Of a stretch of DNA of 64,000 nt, positions 1 to 7,598 are shown one piece after another. The notes beneath the pieces are model-generated. The model ran no database searches. It saw nothing but the letters and a program-made list of their open reading frames with translations, and had not been told where the DNA came from. Position numbers and translations under genes: made by a program. The first letter of the stretch is position 1. Every line of letters starts with the position of its first letter. The stretch is from Segatella copri (GTDB taxonomy: Bacteria; Bacteroidota; Bacteroidia; Bacteroidales; Bacteroidaceae): positions 84,716-148,715 of the forward strand of contig NZ_VZAD01000061.1 in assembly GCF_009495355.1 (NCBI RefSeq), written 5' to 3'.

Positions 1-1055
1 GGGCGTGTGATCACAAAGGATAATGCGATGAACAGAAGGGCTGTCGCAATGACAATCCATGAGGCAGAACGGAAGATGAATGCCGAAAAAGGCTCATAGT
101 CAGTCCATTCGCTCCACACTCCTCCCCAAATACATACCATCAGCAAAGCCCATATCAGCTTGCGCACCTTGTCAAGCCGTTTGATAGCCAAGGGACTCAT
201 TCTTATCTTGTATTTTATCCCTCTGCCTGCTATCTGCTGCAGCGAGCCGTATGGACAGACGTGGGTACAATAGTGCGACTTCTTGCCAAAGAGCGGATAA
301 ATGAAAGCCGTTATCAGCATGACTGTCGCAATGATGTTGCCCGATATCTCCATGCCATGGGCTGCGAAACCCAGCAGGGAAGAATAAGAAAGGCAAGTTC
401 CGCACCAGAATCCAAGCACAATGACATTCAGTATCAGTTGACAGAAATGATACCTTCTGTTCTTGACAAAAAGTGGTAGGATGGCTGCCATCAGCACCAC
501 GCATATACCGGTGATGTTTCTTAGGGAGAACAGAGAAGAGCCGCTGTTATCAGAAGAACCCCAACTGCTGTTGCCTTTTACTGATTCGTCGGTCTGCAGA
601 TTGTTCTTGGCATACAGAAGTCCCCGTTGCATGTTTCCTATAATGGCTTTGGATGAGAATGTGGCCCCTGTTACGGCATCCACCTTCATGTTCATTGCCT
701 CGTCTATCGTTCTGCCTTTCCATTTCTCAAACAGGGCAGAGGCATTGTCAAAGAATTCCTTTGTCTCGTCGTTCTTTAGCGCCACAATGTTCTCTACGAC
801 ACCATTCTTGATGACGATGTTGAGTGGCACCTTTCCTCCATATCCTGTGATGTCTGATGCCAGCGCAGAAGTGTTGATGACGGCAGTTCCGTTTCCGAGT
901 ATGCGTAGAGTGTCATTGTTTGCAGCCTGTGGCTTCTGTTCAGATCGGAAAGAGTGTCCCAACAGTTCGCCATGCTTTACGATAGCCAGCGAAGAAACAA
1001 TGACCAGACAGATGAAAAGACTTAATAACTGTTTTGTTCTGAAAAATGATTTCAT
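1..1055 (-). CDS. FMN-binding / 4Fe-4S membrane protein (NapH/NosR-like), partial
   Basis: This reverse-strand gene starts at 1055 and runs off the window start, so the C-terminus is missing (351 codons visible). The N-terminus has a signal-anchor segment. It is followed by an FMN-binding domain with the flavinylation motif DAVTGATFSS near residue 120, then several membrane segments and a cluster-type motif CTHVCPYGS near residue 285. Covalent FMN attachment to the Thr of DGxTGAT-like motifs by ApbE is established for this family. The combination suggests an envelope electron-transfer protein moving electrons between a membrane partner and an extracytosolic flavin. The small FMN-binding gene at 1408-1815 is a same-strand neighbour upstream and likely related in function. 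Confidence 0.75.
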   Translation of the reverse strand, partial: MKSFFRTKQLLSLFICLVIVSSLAIVKHGELLGHSFRSEQKPQAANNDTLRILGNGTAVINTSALASDITGYGGKVPLNIVIKNGVVENIVALKNDETKEFFDNASALFEKWKGRTIDEAMNMKVDAVTGATFSSKAIIGNMQRGLLYAKNNLQTDESVKGNSSWGSSDNSGSSLFSLRNITGICVVLMAAILPLFVKNRRYHFCQLILNVIVLGFWCGTCLSYSSLLGFAAHGMEISGNIIATVMLITAFIYPLFGKKSHYCTHVCPYGSLQQIAGRGIKYKIRMSPLAIKRLDKVRKLIWALLMVCIWGGVWSEWTDYEPFSAFIFRSASWIVIATALLFIALSFVITR

Positions 1056-1120
1056 ATTTAAGTCTGTTGTTTCCTATTTTTTTATTCGTTACTGTAGTGT
1101 CTTTAACTGAAGTTTCGCCC

Positions 1121-1330
1121 CACACGCCCTGAAGGGGCAGAAGCTCTTAGCCCAGGGCATCGCCCTGGGTTATTACGGATGATAGCCTGTCGCCCTGTAA
1201 GGGCAAAAGCTTTAAAACTCCTAACAATTTATAAGGCTTTTGCCCTTACAGGGCGCCTTTCTGATTGTCATTGTACCCAGGGCGATGCCCTGGGCTAAGA
1301 GCTTTTGGGCCTTCAGCCCGTACTTAAACC
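1121..1330. repeat. long palindromic intergenic repeat, family A
   Basis: A 210-bp imperfect inverted repeat fills the gap between the two flavoprotein genes. The arms contain AGCTCTTAGCCCAGGGC with its complement, and GCCCTGTAAGGGCAAAAGC with its complement. Another long copy lies at 27670-27950 and a one-arm fragment at 17424-17480. It is non-coding; at the RNA level it would fold into a very long hairpin and may also end transcription. Confidence 0.85.
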
Positions 1331-1337
1331 ACTTGCG

Positions 1338-1405
1338 AAACTTGAGTCTTTAACTTCTAACGACCGAAGGGAGTGATAACTTCTCTAACTTCTGTATTTG
1401 CGAAG
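1338..1405. repeat. partial family B repeat (AACTTC-rich palindrome)
   Basis: The stretch holds the pieces TTGCGAAACTTGAG, TAACTTCTAACGACCGAAGGGAGTGATAAC and ATTTGCGAAGGTTCAA. These match, in opposite orientation, the full element at 1834-2004. It sits directly downstream (in reverse-strand terms) of the 1408-1815 gene. Confidence 0.7.
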
Positions 1406-1407
1406 GT

Positions 1408-1815
1408 TCAATGCGTTAGATAATAAGAGATGCCCCGCTTTACGTTTTCCTTTACAGCTTTGCTGGAGTAGGTGGCACCTGTGACACCATCGATTTGGGC
1501 ATGCTGTGCCTTTCTTACTTTCATGCCGTTCCATTTGTTGAGCAGACCCTGTTTTACCTTGTTGAAGAACTTGGGAGTCTCCTGATTGGCAAGTGCTTTG
1601 ATTTCTACAATTTTCCCTTTCTTGATGTAGATAGCGAGTGGTGTGTTGCCGCGAAATCCCTTGATGTCTTTCCCCAGCGTTGTGGTATTGACGATGTAGG
1701 TTCCGTCTGCCTTCTTGGTCATGACCTCAGAGTGGGAACTTTTGGCTGTTGCTATTATACTGCTGACCATTCCTATGCACAGTATTGCCGCAAAAATGAA
1801 TATTCTTTTCTTCAT
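1408..1815 (-). CDS. secreted FMN-binding domain protein
   Basis: A 135-residue protein with an N-terminal signal peptide (about residues 1-24, hydrophobic core IFIFAAILCIGMV). The rest is one FMN_bind domain ending in the flavinylation motif DGVTGATYSSKAV near residue 115. In the family, ApbE attaches FMN to the Thr of this motif outside the cytoplasm. The length is about that of a single domain, so the protein is probably a small periplasmic electron carrier. It lies upstream of and on the same strand as the larger FMN-binding/4Fe-4S protein, although a 350-bp repeat separates them, so cotranscription is uncertain. Confidence 0.85.
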   Translation of the reverse strand: MKKRIFIFAAILCIGMVSSIIATAKSSHSEVMTKKADGTYIVNTTTLGKDIKGFRGNTPLAIYIKKGKIVEIKALANQETPKFFNKVKQGLLNKWNGMKVRKAQHAQIDGVTGATYSSKAVKENVKRGISYYLTH

Positions 1816-1833
1816 AATTGTTTTTTGTTATAG

Positions 1834-2004
1834 AACTTTCGCAGAGTTCAGAAGTTATAGAAGTTAAAGAAGTTATCACTCCCTTCGGTCGTTAGAAGTT
1901 ATAGCCAACAGCCTTTTTGGTTGAATATTTAGCTGTAAAGCATATGGCTTTAACTTCTCTAACTTCTTTAAATTCTTTAACTTCCCCATTTGCGAAAGTT
2001 GAGA
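1834..2004. repeat. family B palindromic repeat
   Basis: The left arm (AGTTCAGAAGTTATAGAAGTTAAAG, in pieces) is complementary to the right arm (CTAACTTCTTTAAATTCTTTAACTT). A GC-richer core CTCCCTTCGGTCG and a spacer GCCTTTTTGG lie in between. The same architecture recurs at 59899-60062, and fragments occur at 1338-1405, 27442-27475, 35036-35066 and 62968-62990. The ends carry TTTCGCA and TTGCGAAAG, which are inverted. No ORF is shared between copies. Confidence 0.8.
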
Positions 2005-2159
2005 TCCTAATTTTATTGTGTGCAAAATTACACAATAATTCTGTAATAAGCAATGCTGGTATTCAAAAATCATTATTTTTAGGTATTGCTTTACATATCC
2101 TCCATCGACAATCCTTGGTATCCGATAGTGAATTTCTTTCTCTTCCTTTCTGTCCCATC

Positions 2160-2215
2160 AGGAAGCTATCTCCTTTCCGAGCAGTATGCATATTGTATTT
2201 CATTTTCAATTTCAT
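2160..2215 (-). pseudogene. relic of a HigA-type antitoxin C-terminus
   Basis: Read on the reverse strand, this segment encodes a peptide with LKMKYNMHTARK, which matches LQMKYNMHTARK of the intact HigA at 21025-21336. A 26-nt block (2178-2203) is identical to 21086-21111. Upstream in frame there is an early stop and no HTH sequence remains, so only a scrap of a former antitoxin gene is left. Confidence 0.5.
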
Positions 2216-2390
2216 CTTCCCTCTTCATTTTTTCTCCTCCTATGTCAGTTTTTGTCTTAACAGGATTGTATTTTTGCCGCAGAATTGACAATAACTCTAT
2301 ATAATTAAGGTATGAATGCAGAAAGAAGGAGGGAGTGGAGTCCCTGAAATGTGAAATATAGGAGGAATCCATAAGATTTCTTGTTAAAAA

Positions 2391-2422
2391 TTTGGTGGCT
2401 CATCAGATTTTTAATACATTTG
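2391..2422 (+). promoter_or_regulatory. consensus Bacteroidetes promoter for the 2.4-kb RNA candidate
   Basis: TTTG at 2391-2394 and TACATTTG at 2415-2422 are separated by 20 nt. This fits the known -33 TTTG / -7 TAnnTTTG promoter of Bacteroidetes. No ORF starts just after it, so it probably drives a non-coding RNA or a long leader. Confidence 0.7.
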
Positions 2423-2429
2423 CCATTGG

Positions 2430-2693
2430 TTAGTGACAGGGCAGGTGAAAGTCCTCGCTTGAAGTCGCTATGATGCAGAGAAACAAGATAATCTTGTGGA
2501 CACGAGCAAACTATTCAGTTCTGTAGGTTGAAATCTGGTAAATTGAAACGTAGAAAGAACGCGAATTTGTTTGAGCGAGTCTGCGCCATCATATGGTGTG
2601 GATTCCTCTTTCGCATTTTCTTTTCTACGGGTTTTACCAGAGCCTAACTTACAAGGAAGTGAAGAAAGTAGGGGTTCACGCCATTCTTTTTTC
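2430..2693 (+). ncRNA. candidate structured RNA or long leader
   Basis: It begins a few bases after the promoter at 2391-2422 and contains no convincing ORF. A long stem is visible: CTGGTAAA (2535-2542) pairs with TTTACCAG (2633-2640), CGTAGAAA (2549-2556) with TTTCTACG (2622-2629), and GCGAA (2561-2565) with TTCGC (2610-2614). An apical hairpin pairs CGCCAT (2584-2589) with ATGGTG (2593-2598). The 3' end carries GTGAA...GTTCACGCC and a run of T at 2687-2692. That end module resembles the one ending the element at 37384. I do not recognise the family. Confidence 0.45.
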
Positions 2694-2736
2694 ACTTATG
2701 GACCATTATGAACTTGTTTGGTTCGCAGATATTTCC

Positions 2737-2744
2737 TACCTTTG
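2737..2744 (+). promoter_or_regulatory. -7 box TACCTTTG before the 73-aa gene
   Basis: TACCTTTG fits TAnnTTTG. The nearest upstream TTTG (2717-2720) is only 16 nt away, shorter than the usual 19-21, so the -33 element is weak. It lies about 95 nt before the start at 2839. Confidence 0.4.
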
Positions 2745-2769
2745 CAACTTGATACACTTGCATTTGGGC

Positions 2770-2803
2770 AATTTGAAAGCAGCTTTCATTGCGCTCGTTT
2801 GCA
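2770..2803. repeat. short family C repeat (GAAAGC-GCTTTC)
   Basis: The sequence reads AATTTGAAAGC, then AGCTTTCATTGCGC, then TCGTTTGCA. It holds a GAAAGC/GCTTTC inverted core. Nearly identical copies lie at 13055-13090 and, inverted, at 61336-61369. Two of the three are in the leader region just upstream of a gene. Confidence 0.7.
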
Positions 2804-2838
2804 TAAACCATATACGATAACTTAAAAACTGAATGCTT

Positions 2839-3060
2839 ATGAGTAAGGTATTCCAAGTAAAGCCTAAGCGCATCAAGCGCTCTAACGGTACAGTTCTCAC
2901 TCCCGAAATGGTAGTGACAGTAACAACCTTGCAGCACACCGCCACCCCTTTTTACAATGGAGCCAAGGAGGTGCAAGAGGCCTACATGCGCCTCTATGCT
3001 TTCGACTATAAGAAAGCATGCTGCAATCAGAATGATTTTGAATTTAAGAAGTTGGACTAA
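2839..3060 (+). CDS. 73-aa DNA-binding-like small protein, copy 1
   Basis: A small basic-to-neutral protein of unknown function, beginning MSKVFQ and ending FEFKKLD. I chose the ATG at 2839 rather than 2833 because the paralogue at 5339 begins at the equivalent codon. From the PKRIKRSNGT segment onward the two genes are almost identical at DNA level. The stop codon overlaps the start of the 736-residue gene (TAATG at 3058-3062), implying translational coupling. The codon usage is richer in GC than the flanking AT-rich genes. No domain was recognised. Confidence 0.7.
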   Translation: MSKVFQVKPKRIKRSNGTVLTPEMVVTVTTLQHTATPFYNGAKEVQEAYMRLYAFDYKKACCNQNDFEFKKLD

Positions 3061-5270
3061 TGGGAATATTTAATTCTAAAAATTTGAAGAAAGCGGTCAA
3101 TATGGTCGCTTCTTCTTCGCCTGTCATAAATGCAATTTCGCAAGCTACTGACATTGTAGATAAGTCTATGGATGTAATAGACAAAAATCTTAATGGAGGA
3201 AAAAACTGGAATTTTTCGGAGACACCAATTGACGAAGTGGCTAAAGCTTTTATGAATGGTGTAAGAGGCAAGCATATAGTTTGTATGATGACAAACATTT
3301 CTGATAGTGCTAAGGCTTCTATTCGTGATAATTTCAATATAGATATACATGAACAAATCTTGTTCTTTAATGATACTTCATTCTTTGGAAACAAAAATCA
3401 AGGCATAGTTATTACCAATAAAAGGCTTGCTTGGATTCCTGATAATGATGAGGGAGACGTATATTCTTTTGCATTTAATGACATTAAGAGAGTTGAATAT
3501 CGCGAGATGCATATCTATCTATGGGGATATGGAAATGACGAGGATAATGTACCTTTGCCATTGGACCATTTCTTTAGTTTTAATGGAGAGACTTCTGCCG
3601 TTAAAGCTGATGCTCAAAAAATAGCTGCCGTGTTAAACAAGATGGTTACTGTTGCAGGGCATGAAGAGGAGACAACCCCATTGGAAGAAATAGAATCTTA
3701 TTTGGATAATAATGAAGCGGATAAGGCAATTCAAGGAATAAATGAAATGTTGTCATCTACAGATATTACAGATGATGAGACTAAATCAATTTGTTATTAT
3801 TATTTGGGACTGGCGTATGCACAAAAAATGGAAGAACAATTAGATGTTGATATCGCAGCTGGCTCGGAGCAATTCTCAGAAGAAGTAGATCGTTATGACG
3901 GTGCTATGAACAGTGCGTTTAGAGAGGCGCTTGTACTTTGTACAGATGATGAATTCCGTTGTAAAATATATTATCTTAATGCTTTGTATTGCTTAAATCA
4001 ATTACAAGGAAGACAAATGGCGTTAGCAGCCATGGAATCACCAGATTTTGAGATTAAGCAAGAAGCTAAGGATATATATATGAATACAACTAAACATCTT
4101 CCTGCTTATTTTACACAAATAGACTATAATACGAGAAAATTTATATTTGTTCTTGGAACAGAGAAACAACTACCTGGTTGCTATGATAAAGATGGGAACA
4201 TACAATTCGTGTTTACATTAAACGATCTTCCTACATCAATCCAATTCCCTGTTGGGCATCCGCAAGCCAACACTTTATACATTGGTCATCCGTTCAAACC
4301 TGCAACGTATCTTCCATTTGAGAATGCAACAGAGCAGTTGTTTATGGAAAGAGTACATGAACTTTGTTATTTGGGACAATGTCTTGGAGCTAATGAAATA
4401 AGAATTAAAAGATTACGTGGGTTAGATACTGCTTCTTCAGAAGCAAAGCAGTTGGATGTGTCTGGAGAATTGGATGTTAAAGCCGTTAATGTTGGGGGAA
4501 GTTTTGGTAAAAATACTGCTGCTCAAAATAGTTATTCATCCAAGGATGGAATGGAGATGGTTCAGACGTATTTACCAACAAAGCAGCCATATTGCCCAGA
4601 CGATTTGGTTTGGTTAGACTCTGAAACTTCTTGGCAAGCTTTGGTAAAGCAAAGATTGAATGGAAATATATTGTCATATTCTTTGCATCTGTCTTCCTCG
4701 GAATCTGTAAGCATGACTTCAAGTAAAGTTCTGTCTGTCAAGGCATCTTTTGAATACCTTGTCACAAATGTAAGTGGAACTTATGATGCCAAAACAGACA
4801 AGACCTTTAGTAAGACAGAAGAGATAGAATGGGAGATAGATATGCAGTTCAAGCCTTTGCAGGATTTTGAGGACGATAATGTTAATGCCTCTAATGGTCA
4901 GGCGGTTGCTCAGATTGCTCAAACACAGAAATCTGAATTGTCAGAGGACGAGTTGGCATATAAGGAAGAAGTAGAGTTCTGTTTGGAAGATGCGTCTGAA
5001 ATAGATGCTCATTCTCGTAAGTTCTTGGAACGTAAACGTCAGAAACTCGGATTGTCAGAGACGAGAGCGCAAGAGATTGAGGACATGGTAAAGGCTTCTT
5101 TGGTATCTTTTACCGATGAAGAAAAAGAGTACATGGAAGCTCTTGATGATGTTATCGAAGATGGAGTAATTCCTGATAATGTTCGTAGATTATTGGAGCG
5201 TGAAAGAAAATCATTGGGAATCTCTGAGGAACGCGCCAAAGAATTGGAAGAAATAAAATGTAAAGCATAA
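3060..5270 (+). CDS. PH-domain protein with TPR-like and C-terminal helical repeats
   Basis: A 736-residue protein without a signal peptide. Residues about 100-200 resemble bacterial PH domains, with a GIVITNKRLAWIP strand pair followed by FNDIKRVEYR. Residues about 210-345 contain TPR-like helices (YYYLGLAYAQ, CKIYYLNALYCL). The middle (about 380-600) is unrecognised. The last 110 residues hold two copies of a helical module that ends in LERKRQKLGLSETRAQEIE and LLERERKSLGISEERAKELE. PH-like domains often bind membranes or assemble partners. The gene overlaps the upstream 73-aa gene by one base and is bounded downstream by a second copy of that gene. Confidence 0.7.
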   Translation: MGIFNSKNLKKAVNMVASSSPVINAISQATDIVDKSMDVIDKNLNGGKNWNFSETPIDEVAKAFMNGVRGKHIVCMMTNISDSAKASIRDNFNIDIHEQILFFNDTSFFGNKNQGIVITNKRLAWIPDNDEGDVYSFAFNDIKRVEYREMHIYLWGYGNDEDNVPLPLDHFFSFNGETSAVKADAQKIAAVLNKMVTVAGHEEETTPLEEIESYLDNNEADKAIQGINEMLSSTDITDDETKSICYYYLGLAYAQKMEEQLDVDIAAGSEQFSEEVDRYDGAMNSAFREALVLCTDDEFRCKIYYLNALYCLNQLQGRQMALAAMESPDFEIKQEAKDIYMNTTKHLPAYFTQIDYNTRKFIFVLGTEKQLPGCYDKDGNIQFVFTLNDLPTSIQFPVGHPQANTLYIGHPFKPATYLPFENATEQLFMERVHELCYLGQCLGANEIRIKRLRGLDTASSEAKQLDVSGELDVKAVNVGGSFGKNTAAQNSYSSKDGMEMVQTYLPTKQPYCPDDLVWLDSETSWQALVKQRLNGNILSYSLHLSSSESVSMTSSKVLSVKASFEYLVTNVSGTYDAKTDKTFSKTEEIEWEIDMQFKPLQDFEDDNVNASNGQAVAQIAQTQKSELSEDELAYKEEVEFCLEDASEIDAHSRKFLERKRQKLGLSETRAQEIEDMVKASLVSFTDEEKEYMEALDDVIEDGVIPDNVRRLLERERKSLGISEERAKELEEIKCKA

Positions 5271-5338
5271 TTCTGATAACTCAATTAGTTGTGATAAGAT
5301 TTTCACAACTAATTGGGTTTCATATAACATAATAGACT

Positions 5339-5560
5339 ATGAGTAAAGTATTTCAAATAATGCCTAAGCGCATCAAGCGCTCTAACGGTACAGTTCTCAC
5401 TCCCGAAATGGTAGTGACAGTAACAACCATGCAGCACACCGTCACCCCTTTTTACAATGGAGCCAAGGAGGTGCAAGAGGCCTACATGCGCCTCTATGCT
5501 TTCGACTATAAGAAAGCATGCTGCAACCAGAACGATTTTGAATTTAAGAAGTTGGACTAA
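5339..5560 (+). CDS. 73-aa small protein, copy 2
   Basis: A near-duplicate of the gene at 2839. From codon 8 to the stop only a handful of bases differ, while the first 20 bases diverge more. The two copies sit exactly 2,500 bp apart in direct orientation, bracketing the PH-domain gene. Homologous recombination between them would delete that gene. It is followed after 13 bp by the 55-aa zinc-ribbon gene. Confidence 0.7.
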   Translation: MSKVFQIMPKRIKRSNGTVLTPEMVVTVTTMQHTVTPFYNGAKEVQEAYMRLYAFDYKKACCNQNDFEFKKLD

Positions 5561-5573
5561 AAAATATAAATAG

Positions 5574-5741
5574 ATGAGAACGCCTAAAATGACAACGTGT
5601 AAAAAATGCCATCGTAGTTATAATACGATGTCGGAAGTTTCTGTGTGTCCAAGTTGTGGTACTACAAATATTTGTTATACACATGTAATGAATGATGTGG
5701 CATCAGGGCTTAAGTTTTTAACAAAAATATTAAAAAAATAG
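5574..5741 (+). CDS. 55-aa zinc-ribbon protein
   Basis: A short ORF starting at 5574 and ending with TAG at 5739-5741. It encodes MRTPKMTTCKKCHRSY, then a CPSCG knuckle near residue 25 and a further Cys. The CxxC...CPxC spacing is a zinc ribbon. It fits between the 73-aa gene (13 bp upstream) and the EcsC-like gene (6 bp downstream), in the same orientation, which supports it as a real member of the operon. The C-terminal third (SGLKFLTKILKK) is an amphipathic basic helix. Its role is unknown; it may be an adaptor to its neighbours. Confidence 0.65.
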   Translation: MRTPKMTTCKKCHRSYNTMSEVSVCPSCGTTNICYTHVMNDVASGLKFLTKILKK

Positions 5742-5747
5742 AGCATT

Positions 5748-6890
5748 ATGGCAAATGAAGTAACAGTATGGAACAAAGTTATGTCTTCGGCTTTGGCTAT
5801 TCCTGGAGTACAAGTAGATAGAGAGACGTTTTTGAGATCAGAACTTCGACAGTATTGCTCTAAAGATGAATTGGAGAAGGCTATCTCAAATCCTGTTGAT
5901 GTCCTTTCGGAAGATAGAATAGATAGTTTAGCAAACTCCTGTATCAATAATCATTTATTGAAAGTTACATCTTTGTCGGTTGTCGCTGGTATTCCAGGAG
6001 GTTTAGCTATGGCAGCAACAATCCCAGCAGATATGGCTCAATATTATTGGCATACTTTCGTCTTGGCACAGAAATTAGCCTATCTTTATGGTATTCCGGA
6101 CTTAAGAGATGAAAATGGTAATCTTACCGAAACGTCACAAGATATGTTGACTTTGTTTGTCGGTGTGATGATGGGAGCTGCTGCAGCTAATAATGCAATT
6201 AAAAATGTTTCTAAGGCATTTGCTGTCCAAGTTGTTAAGCGCTTGCCTCAAAAGGCTTTAACTAAAACAGTGTATTATCCTATTATTAAGCAAGTAGCCA
6301 AATGGATAGGAATAAAGCTGACAAAAGATACTTTTGCTAAAGGCGTAGGTAAAACAATTCCAATTTTGGGTGGCATTATTTCTGGTGGATTAACTGCTGC
6401 AACATTCCGTCCTTCAGCTAAGCGTCTTCAAAAGAAATTGAAGGAACAAATGTATGACATTCATATCCCAGAAGGAGATACAGAAGATTTTGTAAATGCA
6501 ACCTTTTCAGAGGTAGAAGATGGAGCGGAGTCTCCTATTGCGTTAGAGAATCCAGATAAGTTGATTATTCAATTCATGCTTAATTTGGCAAAAGTAGGAG
6601 GTAATTGGAATGAAAGAAAAGAAACTCTTTTATCTAATGAAATAGAGAGTTCCACTTTGTCTGAAGATGAGCAATTAGAACTTGCACAACTAATGAGTGG
6701 TGATAAGTTATTGCAAATAGACTTCTCTTCTATACAAAATGATGAAGCTAATAGTGCGAAGTTGTTAGAAAAAGGAGTTGATATCTTGAAAGCAGAAGAT
6801 AAAGTTGCTTTGGCTGAAAAATTATATTTCAAAAAGATAGCAAAACAATTGGGCTTTTCTGCTGAGGATATAGAGGAGGCCATGAACTAA
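5748..6890 (+). CDS. EcsC-like membrane-associated protein
   Basis: A 380-residue protein. Residues about 75-160 contain the EcsC-family signature: a glycine-rich hydrophobic stretch (VAGIPGGLAMAATIPADM), then Q(YYW)...LAQKLAYLYGIPDL and a second hydrophobic segment. A third glycine-rich segment (IPILGGIISGGLTAATF) lies near 210. The last third is acidic and helical. EcsC proteins are poorly understood and occur beside transporters and in defence-like clusters. The gene is 6 bp after the 55-aa zinc-ribbon gene. Confidence 0.65.
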   Translation: MANEVTVWNKVMSSALAIPGVQVDRETFLRSELRQYCSKDELEKAISNPVDVLSEDRIDSLANSCINNHLLKVTSLSVVAGIPGGLAMAATIPADMAQYYWHTFVLAQKLAYLYGIPDLRDENGNLTETSQDMLTLFVGVMMGAAAANNAIKNVSKAFAVQVVKRLPQKALTKTVYYPIIKQVAKWIGIKLTKDTFAKGVGKTIPILGGIISGGLTAATFRPSAKRLQKKLKEQMYDIHIPEGDTEDFVNATFSEVEDGAESPIALENPDKLIIQFMLNLAKVGGNWNERKETLLSNEIESSTLSEDEQLELAQLMSGDKLLQIDFSSIQNDEANSAKLLEKGVDILKAEDKVALAEKLYFKKIAKQLGFSAEDIEEAMN

Positions 6891-6918
6891 ATTAGTTGCA
6901 ATTTTAATTGGAAATATT

Positions 6919-7299
6919 ATGATAGTAGTTAGAACAAAAGAAGAATTGCAAGAAGCTATCAAAAATAAGGTAGATTCAATAAGAATAGAAGATCCCTATG
7001 CCAAGACATTTGCTAATGCAGTTCGTTCAAGAAGGAGGAAAGCTAAGGTAGCTAAGGGGGCTATTGGATTTGGAGCTTTAGCAGTAATAGGTGGTTTAGC
7101 TGCCGCTCCGTTTACAGGAGGCGCTTCTTTAGCGGGAACTGTTATGGGTGCAACAGCTATGGGACTTACCGTTGGTACTGTAACTATAAGTACGGCAGAA
7201 TTAGCAATGATTCTTGGTTTTGCTGCTTATGCTCTCAACAAGAAATATACCATAAAGATAGGTGATGGGGATAAGTATGTTGAAATGCGACCTCAATAA
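6919..7299 (+). CDS. small glycine-rich membrane protein
   Basis: 126 residues. It has a charged N-terminus, an arginine-rich stretch (RSRRRKAKVAKG), then two hydrophobic glycine/alanine-rich segments (about 48-75 and 80-108) that look like a transmembrane hairpin. The C-terminus is short and polar. No enzyme motif is visible. The gene follows the EcsC-like gene by 28 bp on the same strand and is probably its partner. The composition is bacteriocin-like, but no leader or export genes accompany it. Confidence 0.6.
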   Translation: MIVVRTKEELQEAIKNKVDSIRIEDPYAKTFANAVRSRRRKAKVAKGAIGFGALAVIGGLAAAPFTGGASLAGTVMGATAMGLTVGTVTISTAELAMILGFAAYALNKKYTIKIGDGDKYVEMRPQ

Positions 7300-7318
7300 A
7301 AATAACTTAAAAATAATA

Positions 7319-7458
7319 ATGTTACGGGAAGATTAAAACCTGACACGCGTAACCTTTCACAGGGCGAGGCAGACACAATTGTTAGCATTGTTAAAAAAGT
7401 GTTGGATGTCATTGTAGATATGACAGGTGGAAAACCTACGTTTGGAGGTAAGAAGTAA
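7319..7458 (+). pseudogene. possible frameshifted small ORF
   Basis: An ATG at 7319 gives only five codons before a stop. In the next frame a coherent peptide runs from GRLKPDTRNLSQGEAD through VDMTGGKPTFGGKK to a stop at 7456-7458, without its own start codon. One inserted base near 7335 would join the two. The peptide has coding-like composition, so this is either a broken 46-codon gene or an ORF with an unusual start. Confidence 0.3.
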
Positions 7459-7462
7459 AAAT

Positions 7463-7532
7463 TTGTCCGACGCAAAGCACGAAATAATGAATGATTCAAT
7501 AAATCGTTGTTGGTTGGCTGTGCGTCGGACAA
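7463..7532. repeat. 12-bp perfect inverted repeat
   Basis: TTGTCCGACGCA at 7463-7474 and its exact complement TGCGTCGGACAA at 7521-7532 enclose 46 nt. It could be an RNA hairpin, an operator or a very small mobile remnant. It lies between the possible broken ORF and the zinc-ribbon gene at 7599. Confidence 0.6.
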
Positions 7533-7598
7533 GAGTATGCCGTTTCGTTTATATGGTAAGAGTATTTTTTAAAAAACTACTTATAAATCATATCGCTT

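Noticed and set aside
1917..2372. Short ORFs between repeats
   Set aside because: They overlap palindromic repeats and the higA relic and lack a ribosome-binding context or protein-like composition.
2430..2693. Group II intron or RNase P RNA
   Set aside because: GGTGAAAGTCC looks intron-like, but I see neither a domain V hairpin nor a reverse transcriptase, and the RNase P core motifs are missing.
6919..7299. Bacteriocin
   Set aside because: The Gly/Ala-rich hairpin is suggestive, but there is no leader peptide, processing enzyme or immunity gene, and it sits inside a membrane-protein operon.
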